Assembly: GCA_036873135.1 (NCBI GenBank)
Contig: JAPTYO010000009.1
Coordinates: forward strand, 38,022,756 to 38,086,755
Length of the DNA stretch: 64,000 nucleotides
Direction: 5' to 3'
From: Clarkia xantiana subsp. parviflora
Lineage: Eukaryota; Streptophyta; Magnoliopsida; Myrtales; Onagraceae
In this document: positions 43,472-55,884 of the stretch, one piece after another
Numbering within the stretch: position 1 is the stretch's first letter
How the letters are laid out: each line of letters opens with the position of its first letter
Position numbers and translations under genes: made by a program
Notes under the pieces: generated by a model
What the model was told of the DNA's origin: nothing
Databases searched by the model: none
Seen by the model: only the letters and a program-made list of their open reading frames with translations

Positions 43472-43970
43472 AAATGTCCAAGATTTACCCTATGTTAAAA
43501 TTAGGTGTCTAGAGTTTCAAATGTTAAACTATAGTGTCCAAGGTTTCAATTTTGTTAAAATGTGGTGTCTCGGTGTGATTACTTTAAAGAAGTCAATTCC
43601 GACGAAACTTTTGTCAAATTCGAGCTCCCACACACACTCCCTTCTCTTCATATTGTCGGGACCGTCACCTAAGAAGTTGGCCACATCCGCGCAAGTAAAT
43701 CTCGCTCTGTTGTCCTTGGAAAAATGGCTTCACACCACACTTTTAGAAACTTTTTTTTAATGTTCAATTTTTGGGTGAAATCTGATGATTTTGTGAAAAG
43801 TAAAGAGTGGTGGATTATGAGTGGGTGGGTGGGTTGATGAAAATGATTGAATGGAGATGAAAAGACGCCCAGAGACACCAAATTTCAACAAAAATGAAAC
43901 TTGGGACAGTCCATTTTAACATTTCAAACTTCAGACACCTAATTTTAACACAGGGTAAACCTGGACATTT
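43472..43970. mobile_element. MITE-like element with about 76-bp terminal inverted repeats (499 bp)
   Basis: The left end (43472-43548, with TTACCCTATGTTAAAATTAG) and the reverse complement of the right end (43895-43970, with TTACCCTGTGTTAAAATTAG) match over almost their whole length. The core has no transposase. Long inverted ends suggest a Mutator-type non-autonomous element, but I could not define a target duplication. Element E is inserted about 10 bp to its left. Confidence 0.7.
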
Positions 43971-46049
43971 CTATGGAAATGCCGCATTTCGGAACATCGG
44001 ATTTCTAGCCAATCAGGAGCCTTTATTTAAGGGCAAACTTGTCAATACCTTAAAATATCACTTTTAACGGTTTAGTGGTTCTTGCCACATCGTGTCACAT
44101 CACTTAAATCGGTTCGACCACCGTTAGATAGATTACTCTAGACCAGACATCTAAAACTAACAATCGTTGCAACTTGAAGTTTACTATACGTTCCATTTTG
44201 GGTTTGTAGTCAGTTCAATTCGATGAAGCTCTAGCTATCTTTTTAACCTTCACCCTCCTGCCCTTCCCTCCATTGCTGACTAATTTCGCCACGCCGCATT
44301 CCCCCCGATCGGTTGTCCATGAATTCTCTTCATACCTTCGACGTCCTCGAATGGGGCAACTGACTGAGGGTTTTAGGTATCTCCTAACATTAAAGCCTAG
44401 CTTAATTTGTTCATAATTTTATTTTGGTTGCTTCGCCTTCTACTAAAGAAGGGTTGTGAAGATACGTTTGCTAGTATAGGATATATATTTCAATTCCATT
44501 GCTCCATTTCACTTTCTGGATTAATTGGTAACTATACCAGAGTACCCGGTAATTCAATTTTAGTTTCGGAGATCGTTGATTTGATTCCATTGTCAGTAAC
44601 TGTTTATATTGTTCTCTTTAAGACAAGACTGAATAAATTTTCATAGGGCAGACGTTAGACAACTCTGTAAGCCATCTGGCACTATTGAGCTTCAATTGTC
44701 TGTTCATATTGATGTGTGGTGCTGTTTATTTCATATGGATACGTAGGTAGTATAATTTCATTATCTGTAATTGATTTGAGTGAATTTGTTATAACTGGAT
44801 AACACGTTGATAACCCAGGTGTGCAGTGAATGAAAAGAGTATGTCCAAAAGATGTTAATGAAGATGCATATGTGAGGTGCGTGCGTTTTTAATGCTGGTC
44901 AATAGTGTGGATGGTGAAGACAGTTAACGTTGCCCAATTTCATTAAGCTCGGAGTTAAGTCGATTAGGACGTCGGTAATTATGGACCCCATGTTGAATGT
45001 TCTAGTTTCGCTGAGCAATTGTATTGTTAACGAACCAGGGCAATTAAAGTATGGATATATATAGTTATTAATGAAGCGAGTTACGAGAAGGTTGTTGTGG
45101 GAAACAAGTGAAGCGAGGCATGGCAAAAGTCGAGCTGTTTAGTGGGGAAGTTTTGATAATTATTTTCGTACTACGTCAGGTGTAAGACACCTTCTGTTGA
45201 TTATGATGTGTTCCATATTCTCATTAGTTGTATGAGCAGTTGAAAGCACTGGTTAGCAGCACAATATGTAGAAACTGATTTATGGGTTTCGAATTCCTCA
45301 GAGACACTCAAATGAACTCAGTGAATGTAAATTGATTGAATTAAACACTATGTAAACTGAAAACGAATCAAACTTTGCAGTAAAGAACAAAATGAAGAAG
45401 AAAATGTATTCGATTACTTGGATACAAAAATCTACAGATTACAAAGGCTTTATAGCTGAACTGATTGCGGAAAATACACACCCACTAAATCAACCACGGG
45501 AAAAAACAGTAAATCGTAAGAAATCAGCAGAAATCAGTTGTGGTACCGCAAAAATTGCAGCAATCAATTGATGAACTATTGAACCGGACCTCGAAGTTGA
45601 CTGTTCTCAGAACCGGCGAAGTGAACCGTATCTCAACTAACAAAACAGAAAATTGATTTTCCCGCTGCTTCTTCTTCGCGTTCCTGGGTTCGATTCCTTC
45701 CTTCAACACATAGTAGTTGCAGTTGAAGTTAAGTTTAGTTATTTGCCTGTATAAGAATAAACGTTGCGAGTGTTCTGAAGGTAATTGAATGATTACATAC
45801 GTTTCTGTTTAGTGCAAAAGGATTTTTCAATAAGTTTAACTTTCATTCAATTTATGGTTGACTGACTAAATGCTAGCGAAGGATCAAAGTAATATAAGCT
45901 GCAAGGTTAACGCGAATCTGAATAATATACCAACTGTGTTGAGGAGCAGTACATGAAATTACATAAAGGATGCGTGATAAGATCGGAGGAACGAAAACGA
46001 TGGGTAATGAAATTTTGGATTGTTTTCCGCCGGCCAAAGAGAACAATAA
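43971..46049. other. Intergenic DNA, nothing recognised
   Basis: AT-rich with only short ORFs on both strands (for example 44407-44646 plus, 44899-45126 minus) that match nothing I recognise and lack coding character. Confidence 0.5.
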
Positions 46050-46450
46050 AATGGTTCATGGATAAGGACTTCTTCTTGCTCGTCTCTTTGGGGTAGATCA
46101 TCATAGTGGACTCCAGTAGGATCTTCTTGTTCCGGTAGATCATCACTGTGGTCACCAGTAGGAACTTCTTCTTACTCGTCTTGTTGGGGTAGATCATCAC
46201 TTCTTGCTCGTCTTGTTGGGGTAGATCATCATAGTGGACTCCAGTAGGATCTTCTTGTTTCGGTAGATCATCACAGTGGTCACCAGTAGGAACTTCTTCT
46301 TGCTCGTCTTGTTGGGGTAGATCATCATAGTGGACTCCAGTAGGATCTTCCTGTTCCGTTAGATCATCACAGTGGTCACCAGTAGGAACTTCTCCTTTGT
46401 TGGGTAGATCATCATAGTGGACACCAGTAGGATCTTCTACTTGGTTGGGT
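46050..46450 (-). repeat. Coding minisatellite at the end of the FAR1-like gene
   Basis: About eight alternating 42- and 54-bp half-units with the core GGTAGATCATCA and CCAGTAGGA. On the minus strand each half-unit encodes an acidic motif of the form (D/V)PTGxHxDDLP, with QQDEQEE linkers in the longer halves. One half-unit near 46195 is truncated. Confidence 0.75.
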
Positions 46451-48500
46451 AGATGTTCCGAGGGTACACCATTATGCTCTTTATGTGGACTTTTTCGAGT
46501 AGATTTTTTTTCTTACCAACCCGTCGCTTAGTTGAAGTCCTGTGATTTTCTGCAGTCATCTTGGGCGATGTTGCACTATCTCGAGGTGTATGACGGGGCA
46601 GGGGTCCTAACTTTTTCCAATTGGTGCAGTGCTTTTTTATATGTGTCACCATCACTTGCTGTGATTGCTGCTGCTAGAATAGAAGCATATTTAGAGTGTT
46701 GGTTACGGGGGGTCTCAGACAGTATGCCTGTAGGTAGACTTGGAAGATTGATTGGCCTCATTGTCCATCTCTTGTTCACCAAATTGTCGGGAATTTGACG
46801 CAATTTTTCATACTTCATGACTGTAAAAGAGTGAGCACAATGGAAGCCGACAGTCTCAAAATACAAGCAATCACACTTGAGCACGATTGATTCTTCACAA
46901 TATTCAACCGTCCAATCACCGTTATATTTTTCGTCGTGGTCTTTAACGGAATAAAATATGGATGTACTGATCTCACCAGGTTTGACACTAGCGTTCCACA
47001 CATTAGTTCGATCAGTTTGACAATCCTGACCATTGATTCTGGAGTGTAAATGGAGCGTGCTTTCTTCTCAATTTTTGGTAGGACAGTGACTTTTTTGGGC
47101 ACTAGTGTTGTTATTGCCAAAAACTCAGCTTCAGCATTTGCGTGCCTAGACTTTTGCAACAAGATGTCGACATACTTAAGAAATACGATCAATCGCATCG
47201 ACGTCCCCCTGATTAGCTGATTTTTGTATTTAGCATTGAGACCTTCAATACGCTGTGTCGACTTAGCTTCACCATAGAAAACTCCCCTAAAAAATTTAGC
47301 TGCCCACTTCGATCGTCTGGGGTACTATTCCTTCATCCAATCGTCATCTTCCAACTCGTGATCAGCTATTACTTGGTTCCATTTAGTTTCAAAGATAACT
47401 TCTGCAGTAGGGGTATAGACCAATTCACTGAAATGTATGCCGAAATATGGACTTTTGATATGGCTGTCTGCATTCCTAGAAAAGTGTCATCCACACCATC
47501 GATGCCTCGTCTCAGGGAAGACTTTCTCTATTGCCAATGCCATTGCTTTGTCACTGTCCGTTATCATGTATATCGGGCAAGAGTTACCCATTCCCTCACG
47601 AAATCTTTTTAAAAACCAAATGTAACTTTCTTCTGTTTCGTCATGCAGAAGACCGGTGGCAAATAGGAGAGTAGTGTGGTGGTTGCTTACTCCACCGATT
47701 ACAATCAAAGGTTGGCCATATACGTTGGTTTTGTAGGTTGAATCCATTAGTACTATATCGACGAAAGATTTGTAGGCAGACCTACATCCACCATCCATCC
47801 AAATCATTCTTGAGAGCTTCTGTTCTTCATCCTTGTCGATGGCGAAGAAGTCAGGGTTATTCGTTTTCTTTCCGGACATGTAGCATAGTGCTCCTTCCGC
47901 ATCATTTTTCCCATTCAATTTTTTCTGTATCATGTCTAGGTAGTTGTACACATCCTTCCTCCTATAACCTACCTTCTCGTTTCCACCCTGTTTAACAGCC
48001 AAGTAGTCGAATACTCAAGCTGTGGGTATTCCTACCTGTTTCATCTGCTCCGTTAGTGCAGCGTCATTTTATGGAACACGTTGATTATGTCCAAATATGA
48101 GGTTCTTGTACTTTTCTGGAGTTGTGTCATGGTTGTGGTCATCATCGAATGCCTCGACGGCCCACATTAATATGTCTGGCACAAGTTTACATGACAACCT
48201 TGCCCTACATCCGACACGCGTTTCTGCTGTAGCTTGTCTCTTGCGGTTACTTCGGTTTATTATTTCAGGTCTACGATGGCCCTCCCGGGTGCAAGCATAA
48301 ACACAGTGGACTTTGATGCCACTTCAGTCGGTATGATTGTAGTGCTTTTTTACGGAAAACCCAGTTGCCCTTCCATACTCAACGTACCATTCGTGTACTT
48401 CCTTGGCTGATTCGGAGTATTTTGGATGATCATGTTCATTGCTTGTTTTATTGGGAGGAAATCCATTCGAAGAGTTGGAATCCAAACCTATTATTCAACA
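46451..48500 (-). pseudogene. FAR1-related / Mutator-like transposase gene, decayed
   Basis: Reading leftwards: a FAR1-type DNA-binding region at about 48420-48100 (EVHEWYVEYGRATGFSVKKH, VGCRARLSCKLVPD); VFDYLAVKQGGNEKVGYRRK; a MULE transposase core at about 47950-47490 with LMDSTYKTN and TDSDKAM carrying the first two acidic residues; the later core (YGEAKSTQRIEGLN) near 47260; and a SWIM-type zinc finger near 46870 (CDCLYFETVGFHCAHSF). An in-frame TGA lies at 48017-48015, and the parts fall in different frames between 47000 and 47490. FAR1/FHY3 proteins are domesticated light-signalling factors and this family also includes active transposases; the lack of detectable terminal repeats leaves both origins open. 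Confidence 0.8.
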
Positions 48501-48704
48501 CAGCTGTGTCAGGACAATAGTCAATTGGATGAAATCAGTTATATTTGAACCACTAGACTTAATGAATTATTAATGAGAAACGGGACGAGCATAAAAGAAT
48601 TTGACAATAGGTTTGGCAACAAAAAAAAAAAAAAACAAAACAAAATTGTGGGAATAATTAAATAAAGAATATTAAAAGACAATTAATGTTACTGCAAGCT
48701 AAAG

Positions 48705-48982
48705 TAGGGCTGGCAATTCGGCCCAACACGATGAGCCGCCACGAACACGACACGGAAGTTGCATGTTTGGTTTTGATATTGGTGGCACGGGGCACAACAC
48801 GATAACACGATACTAATATGTATACATTGGGTAATTTTTAATTTTTTACTTAAATTTTTTTTTAATGTATTCAATTTTTTTTTTCAATTTACCATATATT
48901 TTTCATGCTGATTTGGAATGTTGGGCCGTGTTGGGGCTGACCCACAGAACACGACTCGAACCCGCACGAATTGCCAGCCCTA
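48705..48982. mobile_element. Small MITE-like element with 16-bp inverted ends (278 bp)
   Basis: Starts TAGGGCTGGCAATTCG and ends CGAATTGCCAGCCCTA, flanked on both sides by AAG. Inner parts are also partly inverted (AACACGATGAGCC, CGTGTTGGGGCTGACC). No coding capacity. Confidence 0.7.
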
Positions 48983-50571
48983 AAGCAAGTCGTCCGAGCT
49001 ACAGAAAAGCATTAATAAACCAATAAAAATAAAAAGTCAACATATTTTTTCTTATTCTCCATCTTCTACCTTCCTACATACATGGACAAAAGGACAGCAG
49101 AAGCTGTGAAGGCAACGTAAAGCTCCTTTTTTTGTCACATCCAACTCACAAACCGAGCAGGAAATGAAACATACAAACCAAAAAATCTATATTTAATATG
49201 ACATATTTAATGTATAATCGGTTACAGGGCCAAATAGTCATATTTCATCAACACTCAGTGGGGGCAAATGTCACTTATGGTAGGTTAAAAGCCCGAAGAA
49301 CTAATTTCTAGACAAAGCACAATATTCACAAAGTCAGATAGCTACATAGAGATTTAACAGGTAAATCTCTCTGCAGAGGGATTCAATAGGAACACTTTTT
49401 AACAAGCTACGAACATACATTTATCTACGGTTGTACTCATTATTGAAGCATTTTCAAATTTAAACAAGGTTGATGGCTAAAAGAAAGAATTTGAAACAAG
49501 GGTTTAGAGCTAACTTTCATCTCTGTTGCCTTGTTGATTACCGTTGACTGCCATGGTGGGGACGACAATTATCAATGGCTAATTTACGTAGATGTTGTAG
49601 GTAGATAGATAGATGAATGGTTGAACTTCAATATAAGGTCGAAAGTACCTGAACTAGAAGTAATATCGTAAATTGAAATAATTTATTGTTCCATGGTCCT
49701 TGGCCCACCTTCAACTTTACACGGTAGAGTCTATGAGTATGATCTAAAAAATAGGCTGGTCACATCTAACTTTATAGTATATAAAATTTAAAATAATACA
49801 GATGTAATATGATTATATATAATAACTGGTGGTAGTTGTTATAAACTGGAAGGCTTAATAATTAGGGTGTATGGTTTATTGTCATTTTTTTTAAGTCAAC
49901 AATTATGGTGTATGTATTAGAGTCATTAGGGTGTACTTCCCAATATTATTTGATGTAAAGATATAAGTCATTTTTGTAAATTAATAAATCTGTCATGGAG
50001 AAATTATTAGATAGACTCAGTCCGCCACGTAAGCGTATGAACCAACCAAAAAATAAGCGACATGTCATAAATGTACACTCAATAAATAACTTTTGTTAAC
50101 AGAGGATTATAACCCTATAATTTGTCATAATTAAACTTTTTTTTGCCAGATAATTCATCTAATTTTTCCTATAAAATAAAAATATTTTTTGTATTATATA
50201 AATATAATAAGTTTATCTAATAATATCCTCTGTTAACTTCAAATTTTTATGTAATGTTTATTTATAACTAGTGATGTTTTGCAATTTTTTCTAGAAGAAC
50301 TTATTTATACTGGTTATAATTTTTGTATTGACGTATAATCATACCTTTTATAGACTGATAAAATAATTCATTTTGGCAATGATTTTACAAATGGTTATAC
50401 GTATTTATCCCTCAACCACAGTAGCAACGACTATACTTAATTATCTAGTTGTAATATTTCTTTATATTATAGGTGTTTAGTAGGAAAAAAAATGCATATT
50501 TGGATGTCTAACAAAAGTTGTTGGAAAACATGCCAACCATATAATAATAGACAACCGATATATACTACACC
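48983..50571. other. AT-rich intergenic DNA
   Basis: No gene, repeat array or LTR end was recognised. Very AT-rich from 49700 to 50560. Confidence 0.5.
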
Positions 50572-50952
50572 TTAATCCCTTGTTAAAACCCCTTTTACGG
50601 AAAACTGTGTGACTGCATCGTAGTCGAACCTACATGCCTCACAAGTAATCATATATAGGTATTGGGGTCCAGTAAAATGTCCCGTTCTCCAATTCAGACA
50701 ATGAAATTTGGGAATTCCAGGTTTAAGAATGTGTATTGTTAACATTCTCTGGGATGTTTCACGGTAGTCGAACCAGAGAAGTTTCAGTTCACCCCGTCTT
50801 ATAAAAGAGAAATTAGGCAATGCTGGCTCCAAGTCGCCACAGTTTTTCAATCGCGCAAATAAATTAGCCGCATATACTGCGAATGGGTCATTACTTAAAG
50901 TGATGACTGCATTGTAAGCATATGATGATGGGCACCGTAATTGGTAGCCCAT
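50572..50952 (-). other. Unrecognised 126-codon ORF beside a copia LTR
   Basis: An open frame with mixed amino-acid composition in otherwise very AT-rich DNA (FAVYAANLFARLKNCG, KLLWFDYRETSQRMLTIHIL, YLYMITCEACRFDYD). It begins close to where the copia LTR must start, so it may be the tail of a gene cut by that insertion. I recognise no domain. It could also be chance. Confidence 0.25.
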
Positions 50953-51511
50953 AATATGTATAGTTTACCTAATGAACTTGGGTAAACGTCACATTAGGGT
51001 AATTGGGCTAGGCCCAAATCCCAATTGACATGGGAGGCCCAAAATTGGGCCTCCCCAAATACATAGGCCAACCGAATATTATGGTTGGGGTAAAGTTGAC
51101 TTTTTTCCTCTTTACTTCTCCTATAAATAAGAGGTGTTAGGGAAATTTTAGGGTTAATCACAATTCCCTCAGAAGAGAGTTTTAGAGAGAAAAACCCTCC
51201 TCCCACACACAAGGTTCGGCCGAACCACATAAGTCACCTAGGGTGTGTCAAATTGCTTTCTGAGCAAACTCTCCAGAGATCTGTCCCCGTGCCGAGAATC
51301 GATCAGAGGCTTTGCGATGGAGCTGCACCACGTAGGGCTTCTCTAACAAGAATCTCTACGGGTCACGTCTGGAGGATCACGAACTTCCTCGAGCAAGTAT
51401 CTTGGACTACGGTTACTCTTGAGGTATGTGTAAACTTTCCGCTGCGTAATTGATATTACTAGCACATACCATGTTTAAGTTTCCGTAGTGATTACTCCCC
51501 GTAATCTATCA
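50930..51511 (+). repeat. Copia 5' LTR (I), same family as H
   Basis: Ends ATTACTCCCCGTAATCTATCA at 51511 and is followed by a Met-tRNA-type PBS. TATA box TATAAATA at 51122-51129. The left end is not certain (about 50920-50960). No gag or pol follows in the next 600 bp, so the element is truncated or very short. Confidence 0.65.
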
Positions 51512-51512
51512 G

Positions 51513-51525
51513 TGGTATCAGAGCC
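51513..51525 (+). other. Copia primer-binding site (Met-tRNA type)
   Basis: TGGTATCAGAGCC one nt after the LTR end; complementary to initiator Met-tRNA, typical of copia elements. Confidence 0.85.
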
Positions 51526-52119
51526 TGTGTTAGGATTCATGATTTTGATAAATTGGTGTTCTTGGAATTTTAAAATTTTCGGACTGAACTTTTAAAAGGG
51601 AATTTAAATTTTCAAATTTTTAAGTTCAAGGGTGGTCCGAAATTTTCATGTTCTTGGTTAAATTGATGTTCATGATCTTCAAGAAAAATGTGATATTTAT
51701 CAAAAATCAAACATTGGATTGTAGATCTTATTAAAATTTGATCTTAAAATTTGATCACTTGTTCCCAGTTAGTGTTTGTGCCGAAAATTTTAATTATTTT
51801 TCAAAGTAAATTTTTTAATTTCTTGGTCACCAAGTTAGATGTTTCGGAACATACATATAAAATTGTTTAAAATTATATTGTTTACCTTATTTTAATTTTT
51901 TGATTAAGGTAACAATATATCTATAATTGGGAACATAAGGATAGATTCACAATAATATATATAAATATATATATCAATATATCTAAATATTTAAATAGGG
52001 TTATTTATATTATTGATAGATTTAGTTACCTAAAAGATTGAAAAAATATATTGTCAGTTATTTGTTTCCCTGTTAAAGATATTGATAATAAATAAATATA
52101 TATATGTTATGAATATACT
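51526..52119. other. Leader remnant of copia element I
   Basis: AT-rich sequence with no ORF; no gag start was found. Confidence 0.4.
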
Positions 52120-52300
52120 ATGTGGATGTTCAATATTATGTGTATATATCATCTTCCTAATTTAGACTTTTCTTGTATTGATTTTACTTCATCTCCAAGT
52201 CTATGTAATCCCTATATAAGGGCCCCTATATGTGATAATAAGACCATCCTCAAATTTCTCTATTCTGTTACTCTCTACTTTCGTAACACGTTATCAGCAC
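52120..52300 (+). repeat. Probable second copia LTR end (Ale/Retrofit-like)
   Basis: CCCTATATAAGGGCCCC (a TATA-like stretch near 52210), a pyrimidine-rich leader and then CGTAACACGTTATCAGCACG near 52285-52304, a junction string I associate with Ale-type copia LTR ends. No coding region follows. Left border unknown. Confidence 0.4.
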
Positions 52301-53865
52301 GATTTCGCTTTTCTTAACTACTTCCAGTTTCCATTACCCTAAATATAACCCGTAGCCACGTTTGAATCACCGCAACATCCATCTTATCTACTCTTGCGAT
52401 CACTTTGTTCTGATAATATGGGAGATACGAACTTTCGCAAAATAAAGCGCGACGTCGCTAACTAATGGAAGGAAGATGAGTTTTACATATATTTGTATTA
52501 ACTATTTATTCTGTTTAATTGATTATTCGCTATGTGTTAGCAGTATATTAAATTTGCTATTAATTATGATGGAGGAGACGAAGCTAATTCTACTTCAAGG
52601 GTCGTGAACTTATGGAGCTTATTAGGTCGTGAACTTCAAGGGTCCCACCGATTTCTTCAGTATCATCATATCAAAAAAAAAAAAAATTACCATTCTCGCA
52701 CTAATTTATAATTATAACGACGATATCTCTCTGTTATATATTTTTTAGCTACATCGATTTCAAGATTTCACGACCACAGTGCAGTGCTGGGCGGAAACCA
52801 TACTCATCTTAGGGTTGCATCCAATGAGCAATATATGAATATAACATCAACGAAAAAAAGAGGACATTTAGTATTATTATTATAAAATTATATTGATTGA
52901 TTATTTTATATTCTAATCACTATTATTATCATGTGTAAAAAAGGTCGAATTATGCGCAGGAAGCTGACTTAATTAATCGATTGGTTTCCCCGAGAGAGGA
53001 TGCACATCACACTGATCTAGATGCTCGGGACTGCTCCACACAGATCCACTTCACCATCATAGATCATGGCTAGAACGGAAGACGAATACGATCACCTCTT
53101 CACGTAAAACATATGAGTATACCTATTATGATATTATTAAACTGATATATGTGTTAAACTGAATAATTTGTTTCGGTTCTTAAAAAAAAAACTATTTGTC
53201 TCGAATGACTAACTGAACATACAACATAGCTATTATAATCGATTTGTGAATTATTAGTTGCAATTGATATAAAACAAATTGTTATATGCATCAATATATT
53301 ATGTTCCATAAGTGAGTAGAATAGCACGTGAATTATCATGAAAAAAATGGTGTGGCCTAGCACATAGGTGCTTGATACTTTGATATCTCTATCGGTAATT
53401 GGTGAATATATATATATATATATGCATCGCCCACTAGAAGTGCTTCGCTCCCTGAAGTGAGTGTTGCAACGTATGATTATATTGAGGATGATATAATCCA
53501 CTCCCTGAAGTGAGTGTTGAAGTTTATGATTAAATTATGATATCATCTCTACTCCCTGAAGTGAGCATTACATTGTTTGATTAATGAGTTCAATTAGAAT
53601 ATATTCCACTCCCTAAAGCGAGTAATACAGTTTATGGTTATCATGACTCTGGAAGAGTACTAATACAAATATGATATAATTATTCTATTCATGGACATGT
53701 TTTTTTTTTAAAGAGATGAATTATTTAGCAACATCATGATATCGATAAAGAACGATTATGCATTTTACAAATAAAGAATGTTTTATGTTCGCTTCACATT
53801 TGGGCAGCTTCGGGCTTTTTCCTTCACGAACAGGCTTCTTCCTTCACGATCAGGTTCGAGATATA
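52301..53865. other. Decayed copia leader and AT-rich DNA
   Basis: No ORF supported. At 53448-53630 the motif ACTCCCTGAAGTGAG recurs three times, plus a variant with AAAGCGAG, at about 55-60 bp spacing with GTTTATGATTA between. Similar repeats occur in leaders of Ale-type copia elements (recollection, not checked). A short (AT)n tract lies near 53407-53423. Confidence 0.35.
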
Positions 53866-54473
53866 TGTATAAGGACGGGAACGCCGCAATCCTTAATACA
53901 CAATCACCGAGCTGAATTCCCGGTCCTCAACCTTGAGCTCCTAATCTTCGGGTCCTGCACGAAGGGCAGTAACCAGCGTGGGAGGGGGGAATGCTAGTTG
54001 GGCCCACTCCGACGCTCAAGTTAGCACTATTAGAGAGAGAAAGCCTTAGAGAGAAGTCAGAGCATTTCAAGTCCAAAAGTGAGGGAATTATCTCAAATGA
54101 GAGACCTAGGCCCCTATTTATAGGGAACCTAAGGATCATGCTCAATTTTGAATGGCTTGATGTCGGTATGTGGAAATACGTATACCGTCACCAAGGTGGA
54201 CTATGCGTGTACCGACTTCTCGCAATCGGCAAAAATAATCGGGGTGAGCGCGGAGGAAAAAACGGTAATCCGGACCCGTCCGGATTGCTTTAGGCAATCC
54301 AGACTGGTCCGGATCGCCTTAGGGCTATCCGGAAGTCCCTCGGCCCGGGAATTGCGCGTATCCCGGACCGTTTTAGACTTGGGTGTCCGCGAAAGGGTTT
54401 TTTTTACGGGTTTTGGGATATTTTACGAGCCCCGAAATGTAAATACGAACCCGAATTGGACAGATATCTAACA
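53866..54473 (-). repeat. LTR of minus-strand Tat-like element G (3' LTR)
   Basis: Its right end TCTAACA at 54473 is followed by a polypurine tract of the A/C type. Inner parts resemble A's LTR in order: CCTGCACGAAGGGCAGTAACC (A: CCTGCAGAAGGGGCAGTACC), TAGAGAGAAGTCAGAGCA, and TATTTATAGG (TATA box, minus, 54122-54115). The left border is a guess. Confidence 0.55.
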
Positions 54474-54489
54474 CTTGCCCCCGAGTCAA
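54474..54489 (-). other. Polypurine tract of element G
   Basis: Minus strand TTGACTCGGGGGCAAG directly before the LTR start; A has TTGACTCGGGGGCATG. Confidence 0.65.
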
Positions 54490-55884
54490 GTAGTGGTTCA
54501 AAACCCGTGCTTGACTCTTTTCAAAGATAGGATATTCGTCCAATTTAGGTTCGGTACTGACCTCAGGGGTGGCCTGTTTGTCAATTCGAATGTTGAAATC
54601 ATGAATTTGACCAACTTCAATTTTTCGCCGTACGTACGTAATATGTGTATGAGGTTAGCGTAGCGGACAATATACGTATAACATTCGCAATATCGTGTAA
54701 TGAGTGAAATAAAGATTTATACAACGTGATAATATCATGGTACATGATGTAAACATGTAACATGTTTTCAGTATGCAAATGACGACATAATATACGGATG
54801 ATGTAATCATGTAATAAGCAAAACACTTAGAATAATGTAAAATTGGAAAACATGCTTGTCAACATTGAGCATGATGTAAACACAGTAAATGATGCAAGCA
54901 TGTAGTATGATGCAAACATGAAGTATGGTGTAAATGTGAGACATGATATAAACATGAGATTCATACTTAGATTATAAAAATAATCATGTAATGATCACAA
55001 ATAATATACGTGCACGATAAATTCTATGTACGTACTATGAAATAATAATTGCGTGTAGTGTGTCATGAAGCATTGTGTAATATGTATGCAATATGAACAT
55101 AGGAGAGATGCAAAGATGCTTGTAAAGGTTGCTAAGGACTTATATGAAAATACATGGAAGTTTAGTCCTTAGCACATGGTGTAGACATTATTAGTAAAAA
55201 TTAGGAGAGATAATATCTATTAGCTTACATCCTTTATAGATAAATCTCCAAGAAGCTCTCCATTCTTGATGAAGATGGAGCTTCTGAGATCATAGATTTG
55301 GAGTAGACACATCATTATTGATATCAATTGGATTCCGGTGTGGCACGAGTCAATTCGGACTCGCTTCGTGTTGGTGAGTTCAATTCCGTACATGGTTGGA
55401 CATTTCTCGATTTCTTTTGGCCTTGATTCAATCTTGAAATCACTATGTACCTAGTTATCTTATCATGCATACAAGGTGTTTGATAAAATGCATTAGAATA
55501 CTTAACCCCCAAATTGGCCAAAAATTTTATACGTGCTGAAAATTTTAGAAAAGTGCAAATGAATCGCTATACTTTCCTTATGCATAGTGTTCACTGCTGA
55601 CATGTTGTTCCATGCCTTAGCCGTTGTGTTTGCATGCTTGACATTGATGATTGGTAGTTGTACGTACATGACCGCCAATGGTTGTATGTTGGTAATGATA
55701 GCTTAGGCAATGTACGTTGAGCGTCATGTGTAGACTGTCGGTCATCGTCTGCAAACATGCTAAAACACTTAGAAAATATTTTAACAATATTTAATGCTTG
55801 TTACCATAGATGTCGTCGTATGAGCTTTGTCGATAAACATCGTAGGAATGCTTAGGAGGTATTGTAGAAGTTGATAATAGCTAC
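54490..55884. other. G: non-coding 3' region with degenerate short repeats
   Basis: No gene. Between about 54680 and 55060, variants of ATGATGTAAACATG recur every 15-30 bp. The rest is unstructured AT-rich DNA. Confidence 0.45.
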
